From the NCBI RefSeq assembly GCF_964340395.1, contig NC_135567.1:8238658-8302657 (forward strand): a DNA stretch of 64,000 bases. The letters are read 5' to 3'. The stretch's first letter is position 1; the number at the start of each line of letters is the position of its first letter. A model generated the notes under the pieces. That model searched no databases and was not told where the DNA came from. It saw nothing but the letters and a program-made list of their open reading frames with translations. Of the stretch, positions 34,604 through 46,004 are shown piece by piece. The stretch comes from Glandiceps talaboti. Taxonomy: Eukaryota > Hemichordata > Enteropneusta > Spengelidae. Position numbers and translations under genes: made by a program.

Positions 34604-34841
34604 TTACACAAAACAGATTTTCTTGACATTTTTAAAGTAAAAATACAATAAATTGTAATATGGGATATTTCGTTTAGGTCTGTTCATATAGCTTGAATAT
34701 AGTTGTAAATTAACTTTGACTTTACACAGGTAATCCCCTAGGCTAATCACATCTCTAGTCTGTGAATAAATCTGTACTTTACAATTTATTAAAATGTCAC
34801 CATGCATGAAAAGCTTGACTACTTGTGATTAGCTGTGTTGA
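34604..34841. repeat. Duplicated segment, right copy (pair with 4123-4360)
   Basis: Matches the left copy through CCCCTAGGCTAATCACATCT and GTCACCATGCAT, and continues directly into GCTGTGTTGACTGTTTACAA without the GGTTCC-bounded repeat found in the left copy. Confidence 0.65.
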
Positions 34842-35760
34842 CTGTTTACAATTCACTTTCCTGTATGTACAATGTACTACAATTACTCTGTTTACAATTC
34901 ACTTCTTGTATGTACAGTGTACTACAATTACTCTGTTTACAATTCACTTCTTGTATGTACAATGTACTACAATTACTCTGTTTACAATTCACTTTCTTGT
35001 ATGTACAGTGTACTACAATTACTCTGTTTACAATTCACTTTCTTGTATGTACAGTGTACTACAATTACTCTGTTTACAATTCACTTTCTTGAATGTACAA
35101 TGTACTACAATTACTCTGTTTACAATTCACTTTCCTGTATGTACAATGTACTACAATTACTCTGTTTACAATTCACTTTCCTGTATGTACAATGTACTAC
35201 AATTACTCTGTTTACAATTCACTTTCCTGTATGTACAATGTACTACAATTACTCTGTTTACAATTCACTTTCCTGTATGTACAATGTACTACAATTACTC
35301 TGTTTACAATTCACTTTCCTGTATGTACAGTGTACTACAATTACTCTGTTTACAATTCACTTTCCTGTATGTACAATGTACTACAATTACTCTGTTTACA
35401 ATTCACTTTCCTGTATGTAATTACTCTGTTTACAATTCACTTTCTTGTATGTACAGTGTACTACAATTACTCTGTTTACAATTCACTTTCCTGTATGTAC
35501 AATGTACTACAATTACTCTGTTTACAATTCACTTTCCTGTATGTACAATGTACTACAATTACTCTGTTTACAATTCACTTTCTTGTATGTACAGTGTACT
35601 ACAATTACTCTGTTTACAATTCACTTTCTTGTATGTACAGTGTACTACAATTACTCTGTTTACAATTCACTTCTTGTATGTACAGTGTACTACAATTACT
35701 CTGTTTACAATTCACTTTCCTGTATGTACAGTGTACTACAATTACTCAGTTTACAATTGT
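34842..35760. repeat. 46-bp minisatellite, 20 units
   Basis: Units of 46 bp (some 45, one 34 at 35392) starting CTGTTTACAATTCACTTTCC. Variants alternate CCTG/CTTG and ACAATG/ACAGTG. The unit has no stop in any of the three plus frames, and 46 is not divisible by three, so long reading frames cycle through all phases; these are not genes. The paralogous segment at 4747-4784 has one diverged unit. Confidence 0.95.
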
Positions 35761-35815
35761 TTTCCTTTTTTTGCAAAAATAGACTTGGTCTGTGTGTTTT
35801 GTGTTTTTGTAGAAA

Positions 35816-36503
35816 ATACCGCCAATGGTGTTGTAGAACAACTGTATTTAGCTGTTGCTATGGGGTTGTCTTGTTGCAGGGCATATTTACACACATTTTT
35901 GGAACCTTTATTAACTTCCCTGCCATGACCATGCCCTTAGAAACAGTGAAACGATGCATACTACAAAGATAACAACAGGGATTGGTAGGTAAGCGAATGC
36001 AGATTCAAAAATATGTATGCAGATACATCTAGCAAAAAGACCATGCCCGGCCCATAGCAACAACTAAATAATGGTTTATATTGGAAAGATGAAAAGTGGG
36101 AATGTTATTCTTCATAATGTTTTCAACCATAACTGAAGAATAACATTTCCAGAAACATCTCCACTAAGTTTCAACCCATTCACCTTGCAGTTTCAGTTTC
36201 AAGATATATTTTGTAAGTTTTCACCAAAATTGACATTTTTAGACCTAATTTTCACATCATTGATGGGATCATCATGTTTTGACCAATTCTTAATATAAAC
36301 ACACTGAAGTTCCAATCAATTTCAGCCCAATATCCTCAGCCATTTTGGAATTAAAGATTTTTTACCAAAAATTAGACATTTTAGACCTTATTTTCACATC
36401 ACTGATGAGCTCATCATGTTATGAACAATTCTTAGTTTAAACAACACTACGAATGTTCCCATCAAATTTGACACCAATCTGCCCAGTAACACACACACAC
36501 ACA

Positions 36504-36568
<65 letters not shown>

Positions 36569-36618
36569 TGCCATGCCTGTAGCACTTAGTTAACTGAACT
36601 GAAGCTCAGTTATGCTAA
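35816..36618 (+). mobile_element. H element, shorter older-type copy
   Basis: 5' end GAAAATACCGCCAATGGTGT, few internal units, a reverse-looking stretch near 35920-36065 (CATGCCCTTAGAAACAG, CATAGCAACAACTAAAT), second modules, a long (CA)n at 36490-36566 and 3' end CTCAGTTATGCTAA. The hairpin is AACTGA/TCAGTT. The part from 35761 to 35815 is shared with 4800-4860. Confidence 0.65.
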
Positions 36619-37019
36619 AAAAGATTTGCTAAAAAGATGGTACATTTTTTTAAAACAAATACTAACAAAATACCCATTTCTCATCCATACAGGATTAGTT
36701 ATGTTATGTACAAAGTGTTTTTCAGCAAACATTATGAACATCAGATCACAAACAAATCTTCATATAATTCCTGATTATTGACATTAAAACTACACTAGCT
36801 TTTTTTTTTCTAATCAAAACAATCAACAATATCTACGTATAAATCTGTTGAATAACTTATCAAATGAGATTGCACTTGTTAATTTGTGGGTAATCAAATC
36901 TGTATGCTATAATAACGTTGGGGTGGTGATATATGGTCTAGACCATCAAATACTGTAATTGTATTTTATTCTGTGCACACTTATACATATATGTACACAT
37001 AGATGTTTATTGGGGTGTC
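36619..37019. other. Intron sequence shared with 5980-6500
   Basis: Blocks such as TCAAATGAGATTG, AACTTAT and ATTGTATTTTATT...TGTGCACAC recur after the H copy at 4862-5955, so the duplication of 4123-4360 / 34604-34841 extends through the H element and beyond it. Confidence 0.5.
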
Positions 37020-38511
37020 AAAAATAGCAGCAATGGCATTGTAGCACAACTGTATTTAGCCGTTTCTATGGACGTGGTCTGGTTGCTAGGCATATTTGCA
37101 TAAATTTTTTGAATCTGCATTTGTTTACCTACCATCCCTGTTGTTATCTTTGTAATATGCATCGTTATTTCACTGTTGCTAAGGGTGTGGTTATGGTTGC
37201 TAGGGCCAAATGTTTAAAAATACTGCCAATGGCGTTGTAGCACAACTGTACAGTTTTTAAAAATGCTAACATGCTAACAATAAGTGTTCATTTGGTGAAT
37301 GACTATCCAGTTGCCTATCCAACCATGTTGCTATCTTTACGATATATGCTATCATTTGGCTGTTGCTATGGACGTGGTCTTGTTGCTAGGCATATTTACA
37401 TACATTTTTTGAATGTTTATTCAATTGTTTATTAATCCCCATTGTTATCTTCTCAATATATGTGATCATTTGGCTGTTGCTATGGGCGTGGTCTTGTTGC
37501 TAGGCACACTTGCATACATTCTTTGAATGTTTATTCATTTGTCTTCTATTCCTGTTGTTATCTTTGCAATATATGTGATTATTTGGCTGTTGCTATGGGC
37601 GTGGTCTTGTTGCTAGGCATATTTGCATACATTTTTTGAATGTTTATTCATTTGTCTTTCTATCCCTGTTGTTATCTTTGCAGTATACATGATTATTTGG
37701 CTGTTGCTATGGGCGTGGTCTTGTTGCTAGGCATATTTACATACATTTTTTGAACGTTTATTCAATTGTCTATTAATCCCTGTTGTTATCTTTGTGAAAT
37801 ACACCACCATTTGGCTGTTGCTATGGGCGTGGTCATGGTTGCTACGGTATTTGCATACATTTTTTGAATGTTTACTCATTTGCCTACCATATGATGTTGT
37901 TATTTGACCAAAATATACTGCCATTTGGTTGTTGCTAAGGGCGTGGTCATTGTCGCTAGGGCCAATTTTGTCAAAATGTTTTGAAGAATAACACAGAAAC
38001 ATCTCACCAAGTTTCAGACTCAGTGACCAAGTACTTTTTGAGATATAAGTTTTTGACCAAAAATGAACATTTTTACACCTAATTTGCATATCACTCATGG
38101 AATCATGGTATGCTTAATATTTCTTTGTCCATACATCCCTAGATACATTCCCATTAAATTTCAGCCCAATCTGCTCAGTAGTTTTGGAATTATAGATTTT
38201 TAACCAAAAATACACATTTTTAGCCCTAATTTGCATATCACTGATGGAATCATCCCGTCATGAACAAATCTTACTTTACACCCCCTTAAGAATGTTCCCA
38301 CCAAATTTCGCACCAATCTGCCCAGTAGTTTCTGAGTTTAAGTTTTTTGACCAAAAATCACATTTTTTGACCCAAATCACACACCTGTGATGCGATCATT
38401 TTGATTTGAACAATTTCCCAACTAGACACCCAAGGTAATGGACCCACCAAATATCGTGGCAATCGGTTCAGCGGTTTTTGACTTTAAGTTGTTTACACAC
38501 ACACACACATC

Positions 38512-38543
<32 letters not shown>

Positions 38544-39161
38544 GACAGACGCCGGGCGATCCCTATAGCACTACTGAACCTCAGTTCAGTTGTGCTAAAA
38601 ATGTTATCAACAATAACTGCAGAATAACACCTCCAGAAACATCCCCAACATATTTCAACCCCATTCACCAAGTACTAAGTAGTTTCAAGATGTAAGCTTT
38701 TGAGCAAAATTGACATTTTTAGACCTAATTTGCATATTGCTAATGGGATTATCATGTTGTGAATACACTTTCATCTACACATGCCCAGATGCCTCCCCAT
38801 TAAATTTCACCCCAATCTGCTCGGTATTTTAGAATGATAGATTTTTGACAATCTGCTGTTGTTTATGAATTATAGATTTTTGATCAAAAAGACATATTTT
38901 CATGCCTAATTTGCATATCACTGATGGGATCATCATGTCGTGAACAATTCTTAATACATTCTAACCAAATTTCAGACCGATCTGCACTGTAGCTTGGGAG
39001 TTTATTTTTTTTTACCAAAAATCTCATTTGTTGACCGAAATCAAAAACTAGTGATACGATCATTTTGATTTGAACAATTTCCCAACTAGACACCCAAGGT
39101 AATGGACCCACCAAATATCATGGCAATCAGTTCAGCAGTTTTTGACTTTAAATTGTTTACA

Positions 39162-39240
<79 letters not shown>

Positions 39241-39243
39241 AAC

Positions 39244-39318
<75 letters not shown>

Positions 39319-39368
39319 CTTTGCCATGCCTATAGAACTAATGAACCTTATCAGTTCAGTTGTGCTAA
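37020..39368 (+). mobile_element. Outer H element, split by a younger H element
   Basis: Left part 37020-37220 (AAAAATAGCAGCAATGGCAT, one or two units, GCTAGGGCCAAATG) and right part from about 38599 (AATGTTATCAACAATAACTG, second modules, long (CA)n and (GACA)n at 39163-39318, CAGTTGTGCTAA at 39368). It belongs to the same subfamily as 4862-5955. The A5 runs at its two ends match in length. Confidence 0.75.
37216..38598 (+). mobile_element. Inner H element, young subfamily
   Basis: Nearly identical in layout to the copies at 16785-18277 and 44306-45538: TACTGCCAATGGCGTTGTAG, six ~115-bp units, second modules, (CA)n, GACAGACAGACGCC, hairpin ACTGAAC-CTCA-GTTCAGT and TGTGCTAA. Flanked by TAAAAAT on both sides. 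Confidence 0.85.
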
Positions 39369-39769
39369 AAATTGACTAGTAAATGGCAAAAATACAGACT
39401 TGTGCTGTTCTGTTTGCTGAGAATGTGTGGGTTTTGAAATCATTACACAAAAAATCTAGAATATAACCTTGATAGAAAAACATATATAAGTAACTTGTTA
39501 ATTCCATTGTCACTTGTAGTATTACTAATATTATAATATTGATATGTGTAAAACAAACAGTCTTTAAACTCAGCTAACCCCTGTTTATCAGAAATAATTG
39601 CACACAGGAATCATTGACTTTTATTGTAACACACCATATAACTATGTGCCAATCAATCAGTTTAAGGAGGTTATGATATTTGTGATAGCAGACGACATCA
39701 CTGACAAATGACTCTGGACACTTGTTCCTTCGGGGTGGCAGACATAACCCTCCCCTGCTCCACCCACAA
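39369..39769. other. Intron sequence, nothing recognised
   Basis: No coding pattern or repeat that I can support. Confidence 0.4.
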
Positions 39770-40095
39770 AAGACACATTTTTATGCTCTAATTTGCATAT
39801 CACTGATAAAATCAGCATATCATCAGTACTTCTAAATCTAAACACTCCTAAGTGCGTTCCCACCAGACCTAATTTGCATATCACTGATAGGACCATTACT
39901 TCATCAGCAATTCTTAAATTAACACCCCTAATCTTACTCCTATCACATTGCAGGTTAATCTGCTCAGTAGTTTTGGTATTATAGATTTTTGACCCAAACC
40001 ACACATCTCTGATGCAATCATTTTTATTTGAATAATTTTCCATCTACATGCCCTATGTAATGTCCCATCAAATATCAAGGCAATCAGTCTTTCAA
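39770..40095 (+). mobile_element. H element internal fragment
   Basis: Two or three second-module units (CTAATTTGCATATCACTGAT at 39789 and 39871) and the block ATGTCCCATCAAATATCAAG. Both ends are missing. Confidence 0.55.
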
Positions 40096-40329
40096 AAAAA
40101 TATTTATTTTGAGTTATACCTCTTTTTTGACTTATAGAATCAATATATTGTTTTAACCATGGTGACTGGTTGAATTCTAATACTTTATGAACATTCTTAA
40201 CGTTCAAACCTAGATTGGTATATAACTGTATATAACTATAGATATCTATAGTGTAAATTTTTACCCCCTCAGTAGTAATGTGTTTATCTTGAATTTTGTA
40301 CAAAAGCCTACATTGGTATCTATAACTAT

Positions 40330-41150
40330 CGATTTCTATATACCAAACTGTTCCCATTTTACTTCTGTAAGACCCACTCCTCTCCTCACAACTGACAATT
40401 CATTTACTATATGCCGTATGGTTGTCAATGTCAGCAGTGATTTGATGACATGGTCTGATATTATGATACCAAACCCAACACCTAAACCATTAATTTATGG
40501 CAACACTGGACTGTTCATTACCATGGTTACACGGATGATATAGTAAAAGTGAACTTGTTTTGATTATTTCATAACCATACCTTATAACAATGTAAAGTAC
40601 AGTGTCTACAATCAAAATAATATTAGTTTAATTTTTGAGTGGTCACTAAGTGCCAACCTACAGGTTATTTCACAAGTAGTTTACATATGATGTGGAGTGA
40701 TAGAATGCCAAAATCACAAAATAATGCTAAACTACACAACATAGTTAGTCAAAGTAAAATGTGACCCTCCCCTATCCCATTTTCTAAAATATGACCCTTC
40801 TCCAAGAACCGATTTGTAAAGGGTGACCCCCCCCCCTCCTAATTCCGCTGGCCATACCCCCTTTAAATTACTGAAGGCTTCCTAATTTAACTTGTTCCAT
40901 CAATGCGTTTGACTCCATAATGTTTATTTAAATGAGTTTTGATTTTTAAAACTATATACAATGGAATCCAGTTGTCCTGAAACACAGCATTCTGTCTTGA
41001 CAAAATATTATTCATATTGCTACATTTTACTGTCAGTCACAGCAAAAATCCTACCAACATTACTACTTGTGGTACATTTCATTCTATGAGATACCAGTAT
41101 TTAAGCAGATCATCACCAACTAAGTATATATTGTTACTCCATGTATGTTG
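40330..41150. repeat. PS3 repeat, uninterrupted copy
   Basis: The only PS copy without LINE, ISL2EU, SINE or H insertions, and so the reference empty site for all four. Key joins: GTGGTCACTAAGTGCCAACC (LINE site), AAAATATGACCCTTCTCC (SINE site), GATTTGTAAAGGGTGACC (H site) and CTCCTAATTCCGCTGGCC (ISL2EU site). Confidence 0.8.
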
Positions 41151-41612
41151 ACAATCTAAGACATTGGTAACCTATGCAAAAAAACATGTAGCAATGTTGA
41201 TAACATTTTGGTTCTCTACATTGTAGATGATGAAATGTAGTAATTCTAGTATAAATGTTGACATCCTAGATGATAAATTTGTAGCATAGTAAGATTTTGT
41301 GTTGAACCACACATTGTTCTGTTTTAGGTTAACTGGTTTCTATTGTAACTTAAGACATTGTACAATTTTGATGAATGTCTTTGTCAGAACATATAACTGA
41401 TGACATTCAGTTCACAATTCTAAAAGTTGTCCACAAAACAAGTGTAAATTGTGTATCCTCACTCACTACCTCTACATGTTATTAATGATGTGTCATCAAC
41501 ATGTTCCCTCACAACACTTTTTGACATCAGGATTTACCTAAAGCAAATGTACAGTTAGTTCCCCTCATGTTTGCTGCTGACAACCGTATGGCATATAGTA
41601 AATGAATTGTCA
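40393..41612. repeat. Inverted repeat arms ~40 bp, 1.2 kb apart
   Basis: TGACAATTCATTTACTATAT at 40393 is the reverse complement of ATATAGTAAATGAATTGTCA ending at 41612. Pairing continues through GCCGTATGGTTGTCA to CAGCAG, apart from six extra bases in the left arm. They bracket most of PS3 and may be the inverted ends of an old DNA element. Confidence 0.6.
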
Positions 41613-41651
41613 AACCAACCAACCAACCAACCAACCAACCAACCAACCATT
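41613..41651. repeat. AACC tetranucleotide microsatellite
   Basis: Nine or so AACC units directly after the right inverted-repeat arm. Confidence 0.9.
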
Positions 41652-42017
41652 CCTGCCATGTCTCACATCACTCATCTTAATTCATACCCTGCTGTATATA
41701 GGTTACATAGGTTGACAACCCCCTGCATAGATACTATGATGATTACAAGACAGTGCCAACATGTTCTCCTGAATGGCTAGTAGATGGCTTTACAAACTAT
41801 CAATACCTGTTTGGGGGCCAGCGACCAATTTTACAGGTCACCTATACTTTTCATTGCTTCCCAAGGGAATAGAAAAATTATTCCATGTATAATAACTAAC
41901 AAATGATAGATTAAGTTATAATTAATTTAGAAAAAGTCTGTATGCATGTCTATTTGACCTTTCACCTAACATCTCATTTGACCTTTTACCTTATCAGTTC
42001 TGTGTTTAGTACATGAG
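41652..42017. other. Intron sequence, nothing recognised
   Basis: No coding pattern or repeat that I can support. Confidence 0.4.
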
Positions 42018-42102
42018 TGTGAAGCTACCATCATATCCATATTCATCTTCACTTTCAAAACTTGACCTCTACTCTCAATGTGAATATGATGATAGCTTCA
42101 CA
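42018..42102. repeat. Foldback, ~30-bp arms
   Basis: TGTGAAGCTACCATCATATC at 42018 pairs with the sequence ending GATGATAGCTTCACA at 42102, leaving a loop of about 25 bases. Arms are imperfect. Confidence 0.6.
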
Positions 42103-42111
42103 TGTTCATCA

Positions 42112-42909
42112 TCAGACTCGAAGTCTTCCGAATGGGTACGAATGCGCGTTCAGCAAATCACATAAATCCTTCATTGGCAGGTTGAAATCATGTGATTGTA
42201 GGTATTTTTCACTTGATTCGCATGGATTTGCATGCTCTCTTTTTATTTTTGCCAGAGTATCCAATTTGCTCCATGAATTATTGTTGTCATATAAAAAACT
42301 AATTTGGATGTTTAGTATGCCTTTCCCATATCTTTTCAAATGAAATATCAATATTTGGGTGTACAAAAAACCTGTATGGGTAATGTAATAAAAATAAGTA
42401 GTTGACTCGCTCGCTGGATCTACACTCTTATACACATACACACGGTGTCATTTCCTCCAAAGTCTGCCCCGAGATCAAATACATATGACATTACAAAGAC
42501 TGATTAATACAGCCTGGCTGGCTGTGTTTTGATTTCCTGCAGTGTCGCTATCTTTGAAACATAACAAACCCCACTGGTGAAATTTACACAAAATAGTCAC
42601 TGTGTTATCAAGACCGCAATTATCACAATGTATGTACCGGTAGTTCCCTTGATCGGGGACGATCAATGTAATCGATTGTAAACAATAATGGTCCATTACA
42701 ATAATTCATGGTGCAAATTGGATACAAGTTACATCAAATTAGTCAATCTCAAGTTTAAACAATCTCTACTAACCAATCCTATATTTTCCAAATTCATCAA
42801 TCAAATGAAGGTCAATATCAAATTCACCCCAATATGTATGGAATGTAGTAAAACCTATATAAACCTTCATTTCTGTGTGATCTGTAGGAGTTTTGTTAGA
42901 TGTCAATAA
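42112..42909. repeat. Inverted pair of a 28-bp coding-like motif
   Basis: ACAATAATTCATGGTGCAAA...GGATAC at 42698-42725 (plus) has a 27/28 match on the minus strand at 42257-42284. Both lie in open frames (42688-42909 plus, 42112-42441 minus) and translate to NNSWxKLDT in those frames, but beyond the motif the two translations differ and match no family I know. The intervening and following sequence up to 43089 shows nothing else. Confidence 0.35.
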
Positions 42910-43089
42910 AGTATGAATAGCTACCTTTCTAGTACTTGGTTATACAGCATCATTCCTTTTCTGAACCTGTTTCTAGACAATTCCCTTACCCCATAGTAAG
43001 CTGACCCTGAATATGCCATTGCTACAAAAATTATGACAAACTATATAATTTGCTATCTGATTTACTATCTGATGTCTGCAGTAGTTTAT

Positions 43090-43740
43090 AGCAAAAAACT
43101 TATGTGAGTGTTTTGATAAAAGTGTAAAATTGAGATGACCTTGTAATCAGACTATGACCTTGACCTTGGATTTAAACGACCTTGTGATAAGTGATTTGCT
43201 TGTACTCTAAAACCTATATATGGACACTTCCATCATATCTATAGCAATTCGGAACCATGAGATATTCAGTATTTACATATTTTGGTATAATCACAGATCT
43301 CGATACCAGCTGTCTTGGGAACAGAATTTTGTTACGAACGAAGCCAAAATACACTTTTGCTGCAAAAGACTATAATATAATTTGCTATTTGAGACGGATT
43401 TGCAGCCTGACACATTATGTCTTGGTGGTAGTTAGGGAAAACACCTGTGAATATTGACAGCAGTTGTCTTGGTAACAGCTTTCTGTTACAAACAACTTCA
43501 TATATATTTTTTTTCACATTTTTCGGAAAGATTTTATGTTTGGCTATTTTCTTGACTGTCTTACAGCTTTACAAGTCATATCTGATGGAAGTATACAGAA
43601 AAGTATCGATGAATGTTTCGATAAATTTGACAAATTGAGTTGACCTTGAAGTTTGACTATGGCCCTGAGCTTGAATCGACAAGGTCATGTAATCATCGAG
43701 TTCCCTGTCCCCTAAAATATATATACACAATTCCTCATTT
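43090..43740. repeat. Tandem duplication, ~500-bp period
   Basis: Blocks near 43110-43330 recur near 43595-43740 and 43450-43495: AAATTGAG(A/T)TGACCTTG, GACTATG, TGTCTTGGGAACAG / TGTCTTGGTAACAG and CTGTTAC. Moderate divergence. Confidence 0.5.
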
Positions 43741-44305
43741 GCACAGATGAATAAATGTGGATATCTAAGGGAGTGGTCAATTTGACGGGGGGGGGGGGGG
43801 GGGTTCAGAATGCTGTCATTACACTAAGGCTAGAATTATTTTCTTTTTGTCTGTTATTCTTGGATGGAATTATTCATTACTTGAGGTTACATAAGGGGAG
43901 GGTCCAATATTTAGAAGGGGCCTCCAGAGTGATGGCACTGCAATATGGCAAGCATAGCTTTCTTTCTTTCTTTCTTTCTTTCAGTCTTTCTACTATTACT
44001 GGATGTACTGATGTAAACATTTCGGTACATAACGGAATAACACTTTTTTGGCAGTCATTACACTATTGAAAGAATTATTTTCTTGGATGGAAAGATTTAT
44101 AACTTTAGATCACATAAGGGGAGTGTCAAATTTTAAAGGGGGAGGGGGAGGGGGTAAGAGTTTTCATTTCAATGTCTTACCATAATATGTTTTATTTTTT
44201 GTGATTTTTAGTTTAAGATTTTTTTTAAAGTCTTTCCTAGATGTGGTATCACCTAATACATAGACTAAAGATGCAAAGACTTGTCAGATACAACTATATA
44301 TATAT
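43741..44305. other. Intron sequence with G tract and TTTC microsatellite
   Basis: A run of about 17 G at 43787-43803 and a TTTC tract at 43961-43982. A second G-rich patch lies at 44138-44155. No gene is seen. Confidence 0.5.
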
Positions 44306-45538
44306 AAAATACCGCCAATGGCGTTGTAGCACAACTGTACAGTTTTTAAAAATGTTTATCCATATGGTAGTCCATGCTAACAATAAGTGTTCATTTGCCT
44401 ATCCAACCATGTTGCTATCTTTACGATATATGTGATTATTTGGCTGTTGCTATGGACGTGGTCTTGTTGCTAGGCATATTTACATACATTTTTTGAATGT
44501 TTATTCAATTGTCTATTAATCCCCATTGTTATCTTCGCAATATATGTGATCATTTGGCTGTTGCTATGGGCGTGGTCTTGTTGCTAGGCACACTTGCATA
44601 CATTTTTGAATGTTTATTCATTTGTGTTTCTATTCCTGTTGATATCTTTGCAATATACATGATTATTTGGCAGTTGCTATGGGCGTGGTCTTGTTGCTAG
44701 GCAAATTTACATACATTTTTTGAACGTTTATTCAATTGTCTATTAATCCCTGTTATCTTTGTGAGATACACGACCGTTTGGCTGTTGCTATGGGCGTGGT
44801 CATGGTTGCTACGGTATTTGCATACATTTTTTGAATGTTTACTCATTTGCCTACCATATGATGTTGTTATTTGACCAAAATATACTGCCATTTGGTTGTT
44901 GCTAAGGGCGTGGTCACGGTCGCTAGGGCCAATTTTGTCAAAATGTTTTGAAGAATAACACTCAGAAACATCTCACCAAGCTTCAGACTCGATGACCAAG
45001 TACTTTTTGAGATATAAGTTTTTGACCAAAAATGAACATTTTTACACCTAATTTGCATATCACTCATGGAATCATGGTATGCTTAATATTTCTTTGTCCA
45101 TACATCCCTAGATACATTCCCATTAAATTTCAGCCCAATCTGCTCAGTAGTTTTGGAATTATAGATTTTCAACCAAAAAGACACATTTTTAGCCCTAATT
45201 TGCATATCACTGATGGAATCATCCCGTCATGAACAAATCTTACTTTACATCCCCTTAAGAATGTTCCCACCAAATTTCGCACCAATCTGCCTAGTAGTTT
45301 CCGAGTTTAAGTTTTTTGACCAAAAATCACATTTTTTGACCCAAATCACACACCTGTCATGCGATCATTTTGATTTGAACAATTTCCCAACTAGACACCC
45401 AAGGTAATGGACCCACCAAATATTGTGGCAATCGGTTCAGCGGTTTTTGACTTTACAGTTTTACGGTTTTTGACAGACAGACAGACAGACGCCGGGCGAT
45501 CCCTATAGCACTACTGAACCTCAGTTCAGTTGTGCTAA
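44306..45538 (+). mobile_element. H element, young subfamily
   Basis: AAAATACCGCCAATGGCGTT at the 5' end, five units, second modules, and CAGTTGTGCTAA at 45538. The (CA)n has been lost; only GACAGACAGACAGACGCCGG remains at about 45474, after a short duplicated GGTTTTTGAC. Confidence 0.8.
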
Positions 45539-45816
45539 TAAATATCATGGACATAGGCGCGGCAAACACGTATGGCACAAAAAGTTGTAGTTTGCAATCA
45601 AATCTGATAATTGCAAACATTTTTAACATTAATGCCTGTTTAGCTATTGTTGTCAATATTCCATTGTAATCATCTTATCTTTATGTCAACCACTCTGCAA
45701 TCAATTTTGTTTTGTAACTAAATATTGTTTTATTATTAGCAATGAGCTACTTATTGATACACTTACCCAAGATTCATTTATAGGCAATGATCTCATTTAT
45801 TTACTGATACACTTAC
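45539..45816. other. Intron sequence next to the ankyrin exon
   Basis: AT-rich. GTAAGTGTATCA (minus strand) occurs twice, at the real donor (45811) and about 50 bases further at 45757, where it could be a cryptic donor. Confidence 0.4.
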
Positions 45817-45903
45817 CACATCTACATAATTGACATCATAACCATTCTTCAAGTAGAATTTAACCTTCTCTATATCTCCACTTTCAACAGCATAAATGAG
45901 ATC
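45817..45903 (-). CDS. Ankyrin-repeat exon (upstream of 128-226)
   Basis: An 87-bp minus-strand exon encoding 29 residues with the core AVESGDIEKVKFYLKNGYDV, an ankyrin repeat lacking the usual TPLH start, as in N-terminal capping repeats. The acceptor is AG at 45904-45905 and the donor GTAAGT at 45811-45816 (minus strand); phase 0 at both ends. Joined to the exon at 128-226, the text runs ...VNYVDV then DKWTSLH..., the expected register of consecutive ankyrin repeats. I found no ankyrin exon between them but cannot rule out a small one. The 5' end of the gene should lie at higher coordinates or beyond the window. Function unknown apart from likely protein binding. Confidence 0.85.
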
Positions 45904-46004
45904 CTAATATAAAACAAACACATACAATGATTAGACTAATTTACACCAGTTTCACAAATCATGTCAAAATTACATTAAAAATATGCTTACTGCAAACCCA
46001 GTGT

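Noticed and set aside
34825-35928. A 367-codon open frame on the plus strand
   Set aside because: It is made by the 46-bp minisatellite, whose unit lacks stops in all three frames. The translation is the same peptide pattern cycling through three phases.
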